From NCBI GenBank assembly GCA_045580145.1, contig JAZNNI010000113.1, forward strand, positions 1 through 56,272: a stretch of 56,272 bases of DNA, written 5' to 3'. This DNA comes from UBA1738 sp045580145 (lineage in GTDB: Bacteria; Bacillota; Clostridia; UBA1381). Below the pieces are notes generated by a model, which made no database searches, was not told the DNA's origin, and saw only the letters and a program-made list of their open reading frames with translations. Of this stretch, positions 8,604-17,579 are shown in pieces; the first letter of the stretch is position 1; each line of letters begins with the position of its first letter. Both the position numbers and the translations under genes were made by a program.

Positions 8604-10025
8604 CTACTCTCCTAACAATTCCCTTACGACTTCCCTTTCATCAAAATGGGTCTTTTCTTTTCCTATTATCTGATATGTTTCCTGACCTTTTCCTGCAAGA
8701 AGAACAATATCATCCTTTTTTGCCACCGAAAGTGCATATCCGATAGCCTCTCGTCTATTGACAATAACCTTATACTCACCGGTTTTTATTCCTGTCACTA
8801 TATCGGCTATAATTTTTTCCGGTTCCTCGCATCTTGGATTATCTGAGGTTATTACGGCTAAATCGCTAAGTCGCGTTCCTATATCACCCATAATAGGCCT
8901 TTTTGAAGCATCTCTGTCTCCGCCGCAGCCGAATACAAGAATGCATCTTCCCTTTTTAAACGAGTTTACTGCATTTAAAACATTTTCAAGACCATCAGGT
9001 GTATGTGCATAGTCAATTATAACCGAATAGTCAGTCTTGGTCGGCACTCGTTCAAGGCGGCCCTTCACACCATTTGCTCTGCATATTCCCGAAATTACAT
9101 CTTCCATTTCAACGCCCAGCGAAATTGCCGCCGCCATCGCACAAATAGCATTATACACGCTGAACATTCCCGATATTCCAAGGCTTACGGGATAGGTTTT
9201 GCCATCGTATTCTGCCTCAAATTCTACGCCCTTTGCATCTATGTCTATATTCTTTGCAACTAAGTCGCCTTTTTCTGCGCCAACGCTAATGCTCCTGCAA
9301 GGAATATCCTTTAAAAGTCTTGCACCATATTCGTCGTCGGCATTTATAACTCCTGTTTTTGAAATGTCAAACAGTTTCTTTTTGGCAAGGAAATAATTTT
9401 CCATTGTCTTATGATAATCAAGGTGGTCACGAGTCAGGTTGGTAAAAATTCCCACCTCATAGGAAAGTCCTTCCACCCTGTGCAGGTCAAGTGCGTGAGA
9501 GGAAACCTCCATAACCACATATTCCGCACCCATTTCAAGCATTTTCGCAAAAATTTTCCTAAGCTCAAGTGCATTCGGAGTTGTAGGTGTCGAGGACTTT
9601 ATTCCCACATCCTTATCACCCACAAGAATTTCATTCGTTCCGATAACACCGACAGTTTTTCCTGCCACCTCAAGAATACTCTTAATTAAATAGCTGACGG
9701 TTGTTTTTCCATTAGTGCCGGTAATTCCCACCAGCTTCAGTTTATTTTCCGGCTCGCCGTAAAATCTCGAAGAAAGCTCCGCCATCGCAAGCTTTGTATC
9801 TTCATATTCAATTACAGGTATATCAAGGTCAAGTTCCTTTTCCGAAACAATTACTGCCGCACCCTTTTCACTTGCCGCTTTGGCAAAGTCGTGTCCATCA
9901 CGTTCCATACCTGTGATGCAGATAAAAACATATCCATCACAAACTTCACGCGAATCTATGGTAATGCCTTTTATTTCTACGTCCTGTCCTGACCATCTTT
10001 CCTTAAACAGTTCACTTGCCAGCAT
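8604..10025 (-). CDS. murE: UDP-MurNAc-tripeptide synthetase MurE
   Basis: Adds the third stem-peptide residue to UDP-MurNAc-L-Ala-D-Glu. I place the start at 10025 (473 residues, MLASELF...) because TAGGAG sits 7 nt upstream; an in-frame ATG 30 nt further up has no such site. The ATP loop GITGTNGKTT lies near residue 110. The region SDNPRCEEP corresponds to the DNPR motif that in the MurE family marks meso-diaminopimelate specificity, so the wall is probably of the meso-DAP type. It lies between the PBP and murF genes. Confidence 0.96.
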   Translation of the reverse strand: MLASELFKERWSGQDVEIKGITIDSREVCDGYVFICITGMERDGHDFAKAASEKGAAVIVSEKELDLDIPVIEYEDTKLAMAELSSRFYGEPENKLKLVGITGTNGKTTVSYLIKSILEVAGKTVGVIGTNEILVGDKDVGIKSSTPTTPNALELRKIFAKMLEMGAEYVVMEVSSHALDLHRVEGLSYEVGIFTNLTRDHLDYHKTMENYFLAKKKLFDISKTGVINADDEYGARLLKDIPCRSISVGAEKGDLVAKNIDIDAKGVEFEAEYDGKTYPVSLGISGMFSVYNAICAMAAAISLGVEMEDVISGICRANGVKGRLERVPTKTDYSVIIDYAHTPDGLENVLNAVNSFKKGRCILVFGCGGDRDASKRPIMGDIGTRLSDLAVITSDNPRCEEPEKIIADIVTGIKTGEYKVIVNRREAIGYALSVAKKDDIVLLAGKGQETYQIIGKEKTHFDEREVVRELLGE

Positions 10026-10060
10026 ATCTATTCTCCTATAAATCAAAATAAGCAAAATCG

Positions 10061-10080
10061 GGGCGAACGTCTGTTCGCCC
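10061..10080 (-). promoter_or_regulatory. GC-rich hairpin in the PBP-murE gap
   Basis: Perfect 8-bp stem GGGCGAAC / GTTCGCCC with a 4-nt loop, between the PBP stop and the murE start. On the minus strand it is followed by CGATTTTGC, too short a T-run for a strong terminator. It could act as a partial terminator or an mRNA-processing or stability hairpin. Confidence 0.5.
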
Positions 10081-10095
10081 TTGGATTTTCCAATG

Positions 10096-12324
10096 TTAGT
10101 CTGATGAGCTGTGTCTGAATTCCACGCTTACCACAGTAGCCGGCTCAACCAAAGTTCCTGCCGGAATACTCTGCTTAACTGAAACCGCGCCTTCCGACCC
10201 CGTCAGCCCTGCGCCCGCAATTTCGAAGTTTAGTCCCGCATCTTCAAGACGTTTCTTTGCTTGTGCTACCGTCAGTCCAACAAGGTCAGGTACAGACACC
10301 TTCTTATTCTCGTCTCTTACCTCTGTATATACAATTATCGTCGAGTTTTCACCGATGCTTACTCCCGGTTTCGGTAGCTGGTCTAAAACTGTATCTCCGC
10401 CACCGACAACCTTGATATTGAGACGTTTTGAGTCAATGCTTTCCTTTGCTACTGTCACCGAAAGCTCACGAAGGTCGGGAACAGTTACAGAAACTGACTG
10501 CGCTTCCGCCTCAGTATACTGCCGTTCTACACCCATATACTCAAGTGTTTCTTCCACAATCGCTCCCACAAGCGGCGCCGCGATTGTTCCGCCGTATTTA
10601 TTTGCTACCTGCGGCTCATCGAGCATTATTAGACAGATTATCTGTGGGTCGTCTGCCGGAGCAAAGCCTACAAAGGATGCAATACGCTTATTGTTATTAC
10701 GCCCTTTTTCCGAAGTTCCTGTCTTTCCGCCAAGACGATAGCCCTTAATATATGCATTTTTACCCGTTCCCTTAGGGTCGCCGACAACCTGCTCCAAAAT
10801 ATTTCGCATTGTTGCTGATGTTTCTTCAGATATAACCCTGTTTACAACCTCTGGATAAAAGCTCTTTACAATACCACCGGAATTTCTTATTTCCTTTACT
10901 ATCTGCGGCTTCATCAGGTTCCCGCCGTTTACTACGGCAGAAATCGCAGTAATAAGCTGCATAGGTGTTACGGAGAACCCTTGCCCGAACGCACTTGTCG
11001 CAAGGTCGGTTTCTGACATCTTGCCGTGGTAGTATACACTTCCCGACTCACCGATTAGCCCGACTCCTGTTTTTTCTGTAAGTCCAAATGCTTTAAAGTA
11101 TTCCTGGAACTTTGAACTTCCAAGCTTTATTCCAAGGTCCATAAATACGACGTTACAAGAATTTATTACGCCGTGGGCAAAATCCTCAGCCCCGTGTCCA
11201 CCTGCTTTGTGGCAACGAATCAACCTGTCTGCCACCTGCTTTGAGCCGTGACAGTAAAACTGAGTATTAAGGCTTGCCGCACCCTCCTCAAGAGCCATCG
11301 CTGCGGTCAGAATTTTAAATGTTGAACCCGGCTCGTATGTGTCGGAAAGCGCTTTATTTCGCCACATCTTATTTCTTATCTTGGCAACTGCTTCATTACT
11401 AACATCCTCGTCTTCCGACTCGACTGCCTTAAATGTATCATCCATCTGAATAGCATATTTTTGGAACCTCGAAAGGTCTGTCGGACTGTTAAGGTCAAAG
11501 TCCGGCTTAGTTGCCATTGCGAGAATTTCTCCCGTTTTCGGGTTCATAACAATTCCGCAGGCACCCTCTTTAAGTTCGTTTTCTATACAAGCTTGTTCTA
11601 AATATTTTTCAAGGATTGACTGAATAGTCTCATCAATAGTCAGCACAACATCATCACCCTTTTGGGCATCATAAACCTCCTCGTACTGGTATGCCGTAGT
11701 GCTTCCCGATGCAGTTTTTGCAGATAAGAGGCTGCCCGACTTGCCCATCAAGTAATCGTCAAATGTAAGCTCTATGCCTTGAATACCATTATTATCATAA
11801 CCTGTAAAGCCTATGATATGCGATGCAATATTGTACTGATAATATCTTTTTGAGTCCTCCTCAAAATAAATACCAGAAAAAAGCTTAGCCATTTCTTTAT
11901 TGACTGAGCTATCCTTTAGTTCTCTTATTGCGTCGGCCTCTTCAACCGTTACTCTCTTCTTTATATATTGAAACTGATTGTTTTTCGTTATCTTATCAAA
12001 TATTTCATCCTCGTCCATATTAAGGATTTCTGCAAGCGATGCTGCAACCACGTTTGCCCCGCCATCTTTTTTTATCTGCTGCGGGTTGCAGACAACTGTA
12101 TTAACTGTGGCACTTTCGGCTAAAACCTTGTGGTTTCTGTCGTATATAGTACCTCGGCTTGCGTTAATCGCCGTTTGTCCCGTCTGCTGCCGGAGCACAA
12201 TCTCCTTCATCTCACCGCCACGTACAACCTGCCAGTAGGCAATTCTACCAACAAGTATGGTAAGCAATGCAATCAGTACAGCAAATAATCTCAGGGACCT
12301 CTTTTTTATCTTTCCTAAAGTCAT
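10096..12324 (-). CDS. spoVD: Class B penicillin-binding protein with two PASTA domains (SpoVD/PbpB type)
   Basis: 742 residues: a short cytoplasmic tail, one membrane anchor (about 12-34), a PBP dimerisation domain starting at GTIYDRN, the transpeptidase domain with SxxK (STFK at about 333), SCN (SxN) and KTGTS at about 531, then two C-terminal PASTA domains (about 610-670 and 675-740). It crosslinks septal or cortex peptidoglycan with the SEDS protein of the same operon. B. subtilis carries two such genes here (pbpB with two PASTA domains and spoVD with one); only one is present, so the name is by analogy. A charged Asp/Glu-rich insertion sits before the SxxK motif. Confidence 0.93.
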   Translation of the reverse strand: MTLGKIKKRSLRLFAVLIALLTILVGRIAYWQVVRGGEMKEIVLRQQTGQTAINASRGTIYDRNHKVLAESATVNTVVCNPQQIKKDGGANVVAASLAEILNMDEDEIFDKITKNNQFQYIKKRVTVEEADAIRELKDSSVNKEMAKLFSGIYFEEDSKRYYQYNIASHIIGFTGYDNNGIQGIELTFDDYLMGKSGSLLSAKTASGSTTAYQYEEVYDAQKGDDVVLTIDETIQSILEKYLEQACIENELKEGACGIVMNPKTGEILAMATKPDFDLNSPTDLSRFQKYAIQMDDTFKAVESEDEDVSNEAVAKIRNKMWRNKALSDTYEPGSTFKILTAAMALEEGAASLNTQFYCHGSKQVADRLIRCHKAGGHGAEDFAHGVINSCNVVFMDLGIKLGSSKFQEYFKAFGLTEKTGVGLIGESGSVYYHGKMSETDLATSAFGQGFSVTPMQLITAISAVVNGGNLMKPQIVKEIRNSGGIVKSFYPEVVNRVISEETSATMRNILEQVVGDPKGTGKNAYIKGYRLGGKTGTSEKGRNNNKRIASFVGFAPADDPQIICLIMLDEPQVANKYGGTIAAPLVGAIVEETLEYMGVERQYTEAEAQSVSVTVPDLRELSVTVAKESIDSKRLNIKVVGGGDTVLDQLPKPGVSIGENSTIIVYTEVRDENKKVSVPDLVGLTVAQAKKRLEDAGLNFEIAGAGLTGSEGAVSVKQSIPAGTLVEPATVVSVEFRHSSSD

Positions 12325-12365
12325 TCTGTACCATTCCTATCCACTTTATATCTAACTATAATCTA

Positions 12366-12830
12366 TTATTCGTTTCCCCCAAATATTCCGAAAAGACCTC
12401 GTATTCCTTCCACCTGATCTGCTGTAACCTCTGTAACGTCATCCTGTTTTATGTTGACATAAACTGTCTGATATTTTTCCGGTCTTACCATATTAAGCTT
12501 TGTTCTTGCAGTTTTTTCTACACTTTCAAGGTCAAGGCTCTGGTCAATCTCAAACGCCTTCTGGCTTGAGTATTCCTTGAGTGTGTTAAGCTCTTTCTGG
12601 AGTCTTTCAACCTCGTTCCTGCTTTCATAAACCGCTACGTTCCGGCAAATCATAATTCCTGCACAAAAAGCCAGCATGACTGCGCAAAGTGCAATAACCT
12701 TATGTCTTTTAACCGACTCAGCCTTTGCCTTTGTCTTGCTCGCCGTCTTATGTTCTTGTACCTTTTCTTCAATACGAGCGGAACTTTCTTCTAATTCCCA
12801 ATCATAAGCGAGATTACCGTTGTATCTCAT
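12366..12830 (-). CDS. ftsL: FtsL-like septum formation protein
   Basis: 154 residues when started at the ATG at 12830, which has AAGAAAGGAAG upstream; an in-frame ATG 36 nt earlier lacks a good site. The layout is typical of FtsL/DivIC: basic cytoplasmic N-terminus, one membrane span (about 50-70) and an extracellular coiled coil (ESRNEVERLQKELNTLKEY) of heptad character. Sequence conservation in this family is low, so the call rests on topology and on position between rsmH and the PBP gene, where ftsL lies in dcw clusters. It would form a complex with DivIB/FtsQ and DivIC, neither of which is encoded here. Confidence 0.85.
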   Translation of the reverse strand: MRYNGNLAYDWELEESSARIEEKVQEHKTASKTKAKAESVKRHKVIALCAVMLAFCAGIMICRNVAVYESRNEVERLQKELNTLKEYSSQKAFEIDQSLDLESVEKTARTKLNMVRPEKYQTVYVNIKQDDVTEVTADQVEGIRGLFGIFGGNE

Positions 12831-12849
12831 ATGGCATTGACTTCCTTTC

Positions 12850-13782
12850 TTAAAGTTTCTCCGCAATTCTTAGCTTTGCACTTTTTGACCTTGAGTTTTC
12901 CTCAAGCTCATTGCGGGACGGCAATATAGGTTTTCTTGTTATCAACTTAATTTCAGGCTTTTTTCCGCAAACACATACAGGGAAATCCGCAGGACATACA
13001 CAGCCTTTTGAAAGCTCTGAAAAGACCTGCTTTACTATTCGGTCCTCTAAAGAATGGAATGTTATAATTGCAATTCTACCACCCTTATTAAGACGGGCAA
13101 CAATGTCGCAGATTGCATTTTTTAAAATATCCAATTCCCCGTTTACCTCAATCCTTATTGCCTGAAACACTCTTTTCTCAGGATGTGAAACATCCCTTCT
13201 TGCCGCCTGAGGAATAGCGGCTTTAATAATATCTGTAAGCTCGTGCGTTGTCATAACGGGCTTTTCTTTTCTTTTGTCAACTATAAATTTTGCAATACGT
13301 CTTGACCAGTTTTCTTCACCAAACCGGTAAAAAATATCGGTAAGAGCGTCCTCTTCGTAACTGTTCACAACATCAAATGCAGTAAGCTCGGCATTTTTAT
13401 TCATACGCATATCAAGTGGTGCATCCTGCATATAGGAAAAACCACGTTCTCTATTATCAAGCTGATACGAAGAAACGCCAAGGTCCAAGACCATTCCGTC
13501 TATGCTTTCTATGCCAAGCTCGTCCAATATGGCGTTTATGTTCCGGAAGTTATCATTTACATATGTAACCTTTTCTCCAAATGCCGCAAGTCTTTTTTGC
13601 GCTGCCGCGATTGCATCCGTGTCCTGATCAATACCGATAAGTCTTATATCATCACTTCTTGATAAAATTTCAAATGAATGTCCGCCGCCACCGAGTGTCC
13701 CGTCAGCATAAATGCCACCTGAGCGGACATTTAGTCCGTCTATGGTTTCTGCAAGCATTACAGAATAATGTTTAAACTCCAT
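12850..13782 (-). CDS. rsmH: 16S rRNA (cytosine-1402 N4) methyltransferase RsmH
   Basis: 310 residues from the ATG at 13782, which has GAGG 6 nt upstream and gives the family-typical N-terminus MEFKHYSVML. An alternative ATG at 13794 overlaps the mraZ stop (ATGA) but lacks a Shine-Dalgarno site. SAM-binding motif YADGTLGGGGHS, then GIDQD, DLGVSSYQLD.ERGFSY and the C-terminal ITFHSLEDRIVK are all typical. It methylates N4 of C1402 in the ribosomal P site. Formerly mraW. Second gene of the dcw operon. Confidence 0.97.
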   Translation of the reverse strand: MEFKHYSVMLAETIDGLNVRSGGIYADGTLGGGGHSFEILSRSDDIRLIGIDQDTDAIAAAQKRLAAFGEKVTYVNDNFRNINAILDELGIESIDGMVLDLGVSSYQLDNRERGFSYMQDAPLDMRMNKNAELTAFDVVNSYEEDALTDIFYRFGEENWSRRIAKFIVDKRKEKPVMTTHELTDIIKAAIPQAARRDVSHPEKRVFQAIRIEVNGELDILKNAICDIVARLNKGGRIAIITFHSLEDRIVKQVFSELSKGCVCPADFPVCVCGKKPEIKLITRKPILPSRNELEENSRSKSAKLRIAEKL

Positions 13783-13790
13783 ATCCTGCC

Positions 13791-14234
13791 TCATATGTTT
13801 ATTTCGTATTTTGAAATACCTTCTATTATTGCTTCTGCGTCTATTGCGTCATCAACAGTTTTCCAGCTTTCGCTGTCCCAGATTTCCAGCTTTGAATTAA
13901 CACCAACTAAAACAATGTCCTTTTTCATATGTGCAAATTCAATCAGCTCGGAGGTTAATGGAATACGTCCTTGCTTGTCCACCTCGCACGAGATAGCCTT
14001 TCCGAAAAGCTTTCTCTGGAGTGCCGCTGCATTTCTGTCGGTAACGGTTGGCAATGCTCGCACTTTTGCTGCAATCGCTTCCCATTCCTCCTCTGTATAC
14101 AGATTAAGACACTCGTCAATCGGTGAGCGCGTTACATAGACAGTGCCCGACAGCTTTTCTCTTATCTTTGCAGGCAAAATAAACCTACCACGGTCATCTA
14201 ATTGTCTGGGATATTCGCCGACAAAATTAACCAT
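13791..14234 (-). CDS. mraZ: Transcriptional regulator MraZ
   Basis: 147 codons when started at the ATG at 14234, which follows AAAGGCGGTG; a longer frame to 14312 would run through the operator and lacks an RBS. Two AbrB-like MraZ repeats are visible, each with a DxxGR core: LDDRGRFILPAKIRE and VDKQGRIPLTSEL. MraZ forms a ring-shaped oligomer and represses its own dcw operon by binding short direct repeats; those repeats are visible in the leader. First gene of the cluster, overlapping the rsmH region by its TGA. Confidence 0.95.
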   Translation of the reverse strand: MVNFVGEYPRQLDDRGRFILPAKIREKLSGTVYVTRSPIDECLNLYTEEEWEAIAAKVRALPTVTDRNAAALQRKLFGKAISCEVDKQGRIPLTSELIEFAHMKKDIVLVGVNSKLEIWDSESWKTVDDAIDAEAIIEGISKYEINI

Positions 14235-14288
14235 CTTAGCACCGCCTTTCCATTTTTGGGAATTTGAAACCAAAACAGGCTTTTTCTT

Positions 14289-14323
14289 CCATTTCACTCC
14301 ATTTTGCTCCATTACTCACCCAT
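14289..14323 (-). promoter_or_regulatory. MraZ boxes: four ATGG repeats with 10-bp period
   Basis: On the minus strand ATGG(A/G)G-type words start at 14323, 14312, 14302 and 14292, exactly one helical turn apart after the first step. The arrangement matches the published MraZ operator (TGGGN repeats spaced by 5 nt in E. coli). The first box overlaps the -10 element, so binding should block initiation. Confidence 0.85.
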
Positions 14324-14350
14324 TATATAACATAAAATTAAAAATATCAA
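14322..14350 (-). promoter_or_regulatory. Sigma-A promoter of the dcw cluster
   Basis: TTGATA-N17-TATAAT on the minus strand (-35 at 14350-14345, -10 at 14327-14322). The predicted start site is near 14315, giving an untranslated leader of about 80 nt that contains the MraZ boxes. Confidence 0.88.
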
Positions 14351-14440
14351 TACTTTTTTTAAAAAAATTAAAGTTTTTTTAGGTTTTTATTACAATTATT
14401 ACTAAATTATTATATGCACACAATAAATCAACTCTTTTAC

Positions 14441-14469
14441 TTGTAAAAAATGCGGAAACGTAATATAAT
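14441..14469 (+). promoter_or_regulatory. Sigma-A promoter of tex-lgt
   Basis: TTGTAA-N17-TATAAT on the plus strand, about 30 nt upstream of the tex start. It diverges from the dcw promoter; the two -35 elements are about 90 bp apart in an AT-rich stretch. Confidence 0.8.
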
Positions 14470-14499
14470 GTAGGCATTAATATGACGGAGGGGTTTTTA

Positions 14500-16653
14500 A
14501 TGGATAAAATCACAGGGATTTTAATGGACGAATTTAATCTGAAGGAATTGCAGGTTACAAATACACTAAAGCTTATAGACGAAGGCTGTACCGTTCCTTT
14601 TATTGCAAGATATAGAAAGGAAGCAACAGGCGAACTTTCGGACGAGGTTTTAAGAGCATTATCTGCGCGCCTTGAGTATCTTCGTAATTTTGAAGCAAAG
14701 AAAGAGGAAATCACGCGTCTCATCGACGAACAGGGCAAGTTGACCGACGAGCTTTCACTTGCTATTGAAAATGCCAAAACCATTACAGAGCTTGACGACA
14801 TCTATCGTCCTTACAGACCGAAGCGCCGCACCCGTGCGACAATCGCCAAGGAAAAAGGACTCGAAGGCCTTGCGGATATTATATTTTTGCAGAGCTCAGA
14901 TTTGACTCCTGAAGATCTTGCAAAAGACTATATTGATGCAGAAAAAGGTGTTGAAACGGCGGAAGATGCAATTTCGGGAGCTATGGACATCATTGCAGAG
15001 ATTATTTCGGACAATGCCGACTACCGCAAAGCAATCCGTGAGCTTTCCTTCGAAAATGGTATGATTGTTACAAAGGCAGCAAAGGAAGATGATAGTGTTT
15101 ACAGTATGTACTATGACTTCTCCGAGCCTGCCAAAAAGCTTGCCAATCACCGTATTCTTGCGATTAACCGTGGCGAAAAGGACGGCTTTTTATCAGTAAA
15201 GCTTTCTATCCAAGAAGAAATTTGTACCAATTATATAAAGAGCGAAATTCTTTCCGAAAAATCTGTGCCGTCAACCGAGACAGTTTCACTTGCAGCAGAG
15301 GACAGCTACAAAAGACTGATTGCCCCTTCCATTGAAACTGAAATCCGTAATATGCTAACCGACAGAGCAGGCGAGGCGGCAATAAAGGTTTTCGCAAAAA
15401 ATCTAAACGGGCTCCTGCTTCAGCCTCCAATCAAAGGCAGGACTGTTTTAGGCCTTGACCCCGGTTACAGAACAGGCTGTAAGGTTGCTGTCGTTGACGA
15501 TACCGGAAAGGTTTTGGATACCAATGTCATATACTGCACTCTTCCCAATCACGACAAAGAAAAGGCAAAGAAAATATTGAAAAATCTTATAGGAAAGTAT
15601 AATGTTGACCTCATTTCGATAGGAAACGGAACAGCCTCAAAAGAAACTGAAATGCTGGTAGCAGAGCTTATAAAAGAAGTTGACAGCGAGGTTTACTATA
15701 TGGTGGTCAGCGAAGCAGGTGCATCGGTTTACTCGGCATCTAAGCTTGCAACAGAGGAATTTCCTGAATTTGACGTATCACTAAGGAGTGCAGTTTCCAT
15801 CGCCAGACGTCTGCAGGACCCACTTGCAGAGCTTGTAAAAATTGACCCGAAGGCAATCGGCGTAGGTCAATATCAGCACGATATGAACCAAAAGCTTTTG
15901 GGCGAGGCACTCGGCGGAGTTGTGGAGGCCTGCGTTAACAGTGTCGGGGTTGATTTGAACACCGCATCGCCGTCACTACTTTCATATGTTTCGGGCATAA
16001 ATTCGGCGATTGCAAAAAACATACTCACCTATCGCGAGGAAAATGGCAAATTTACCGACAGAAAACAGCTTTTAAAGGTTGCAAAGCTCGGCAAAAAGGC
16101 GTTTGAGCAGTGTGCAGGATTCCTGCGTATCGATGGCGGAGACAATGTTTTTGACAACACCTCAGTTCACCCAGAAAGCTATGATGCCGCAAAATCACTC
16201 CTTGAAAAGCTTGGCTACACAGTCGAGGATGTTTTGACCGGTAACATTTCTGATTTAAAAGACCGTCTCAAAAAATTGAATATAACCAACCTTGCAGACG
16301 AGCTTGGAATTGGTGTTCCTACACTTCGCGACATAGCAGACGGACTCTTAAAAAGAGGTCGCGACCCACGAGATGAGCTTCCTCAACCAATTCTTATGTC
16401 TGATGTTATGAGTATGGAGGACTTAAAGTCGGGAATGGTTATGAAAGGAACCGTCCGCAACGTAATCGATTTTGGTGCATTTGTGGATATAGGTGTTCAT
16501 CAGGACGGACTTGTTCACATTTCGCATATCTCAAACAAATATATTAAGCATCCGCTTGACGTTTTGTCGGTAGGCGACATCGTCAAGGTCAAGGTGCTTG
16601 ACGTTGACCTCAAAAAGAAACGAATTTCCCTTTCAATAAAGGAGGCGCAGTAA
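14500..16653 (+). CDS. tex: Tex-family RNA-binding transcription accessory protein
   Basis: 717 residues from the ATG at 14500, preceded by GGAGGGG; an upstream in-frame ATG at 14482 would contain that RBS. The order of domains is typical of Tex: N-terminal helical region with VPFIARYRKEATG, a YqgF/RuvC-like domain starting at GLDPGYRTGCKVAVVD, a helix-hairpin-helix segment (VNTASPSLLSYVSGI region), and a C-terminal S1 RNA-binding domain (MVMKGTVRNVIDFGAFVDIG). Tex is linked to transcription and toxin expression in some pathogens; its exact function is unclear. lgt follows after one nucleotide. Confidence 0.96.
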   Translation: MDKITGILMDEFNLKELQVTNTLKLIDEGCTVPFIARYRKEATGELSDEVLRALSARLEYLRNFEAKKEEITRLIDEQGKLTDELSLAIENAKTITELDDIYRPYRPKRRTRATIAKEKGLEGLADIIFLQSSDLTPEDLAKDYIDAEKGVETAEDAISGAMDIIAEIISDNADYRKAIRELSFENGMIVTKAAKEDDSVYSMYYDFSEPAKKLANHRILAINRGEKDGFLSVKLSIQEEICTNYIKSEILSEKSVPSTETVSLAAEDSYKRLIAPSIETEIRNMLTDRAGEAAIKVFAKNLNGLLLQPPIKGRTVLGLDPGYRTGCKVAVVDDTGKVLDTNVIYCTLPNHDKEKAKKILKNLIGKYNVDLISIGNGTASKETEMLVAELIKEVDSEVYYMVVSEAGASVYSASKLATEEFPEFDVSLRSAVSIARRLQDPLAELVKIDPKAIGVGQYQHDMNQKLLGEALGGVVEACVNSVGVDLNTASPSLLSYVSGINSAIAKNILTYREENGKFTDRKQLLKVAKLGKKAFEQCAGFLRIDGGDNVFDNTSVHPESYDAAKSLLEKLGYTVEDVLTGNISDLKDRLKKLNITNLADELGIGVPTLRDIADGLLKRGRDPRDELPQPILMSDVMSMEDLKSGMVMKGTVRNVIDFGAFVDIGVHQDGLVHISHISNKYIKHPLDVLSVGDIVKVKVLDVDLKKKRISLSIKEAQ

Positions 16654-16654
16654 T

Positions 16655-17446
16655 TTGAATAATATGATAGGTTTTCCTGCACTCGGTCTTGAGTTTGAAA
16701 TAAACCGCGTTGCATTCACAGTTTTCGGGCGAGAGATTTACTGGTATGCGCTATGTATTCTAACAGGTTATTTGGGCGGACTCATATTCGTCTACCTCAC
16801 ATCAAAAAAGAGAGGTGTTGACCCTGACCATATACTTGATATAAGCTTCTGGGGATTGATTTTCGGCATAATTTGTGCAAGAATTTACTATTGCATTTTT
16901 GATTGGGGCTCAATAGGAAGCTTCCAGAATATATTTAAAATATGGGAGGGCGGAATTGCAATTTACGGTGCATTAATTGGTGCAGTCGGCTCAACCTACA
17001 TTTACTGCAAAATTAAAAAACTGAACACATTAAAGGTCTTTGACGTCGCCATACCTGGTGTATTAATCGGGCAGATTATAGGCCGCTGGGGAAATTTCTT
17101 CAATGTGGAAGTCTATGGAAAAGAAACTGATAGTTTTTTAAGAATGACCATCAATGGCGGAAATGGCGTACATCCTCTCTTTCTGTATGAGGGACTGTGG
17201 AATTTAGTTGGTCTAATCCTGATATTGGTTTTCAGGGATAGAAAAAAAGCCGTCGGACAGGTGTTTTTCTTCTATGTGTTCTGGTATGGCCTCGGCAGAC
17301 TTTTCTTAGAGGGAATGAGACAGACAGAGTATATACTTTATGCAATACCGAACATACTCGGCATTTCGCAGATTGTTGCGTTTTTGGGGATTTTGCTTGG
17401 AATTGGCGGGATTTTGTATTTGAATAAAAAAGTGAAACAGTCTTGA
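16655..17446 (+). CDS. lgt: Prolipoprotein diacylglyceryl transferase Lgt
   Basis: Transfers diacylglycerol from phosphatidylglycerol to the lipobox Cys of prelipoproteins. 263 residues with about seven membrane spans. The Lgt signature GRWGNFFNVEVYG, the IYGALIGA region and HPLFLYEGLWN are clear. I use the TTG at 16655 because GGAGG lies 9 nt upstream, inside the end of tex; the ATG at 16664 would be 18 nt away. Probably translationally coupled to tex. A strong terminator overlaps the stop codon. Confidence 0.95.
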   Translation: MNNMIGFPALGLEFEINRVAFTVFGREIYWYALCILTGYLGGLIFVYLTSKKRGVDPDHILDISFWGLIFGIICARIYYCIFDWGSIGSFQNIFKIWEGGIAIYGALIGAVGSTYIYCKIKKLNTLKVFDVAIPGVLIGQIIGRWGNFFNVEVYGKETDSFLRMTINGGNGVHPLFLYEGLWNLVGLILILVFRDRKKAVGQVFFFYVFWYGLGRLFLEGMRQTEYILYAIPNILGISQIVAFLGILLGIGGILYLNKKVKQS

Positions 17447-17470
17447 GTTTCTCAAGACTGTTTCGTTTTT
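17434..17470 (+). terminator. Terminator of tex-lgt
   Basis: Stem GAAACAGTCTTGAG / CTCAAGACTGTTTC with a 3-nt loop, followed by GTTTTTT. The lgt stop codon TGA lies inside the left arm. Confidence 0.92.
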
Positions 17471-17579
17471 TGAATTAATGTCGCAATTATCTGGTACTGC
17501 AATTATGTAGTAGAAATCACCTCCATTAAAAAAGATGCACAGCGAAAGCCGTACATCCGAAAAATGCAAGGCTTTCATA

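Noticed and set aside
10355..10748. Overlapping plus-strand open frames of 106-128 codons inside the PBP gene
   Set aside because: They are antisense to a well-conserved gene (PASTA region), have no RBS and no recognisable domains.
13782..13794. rsmH start at the ATG overlapping the mraZ stop
   Set aside because: It lacks a Shine-Dalgarno sequence; the ATG 12 nt downstream has GAGG at a correct distance and gives the usual N-terminus.
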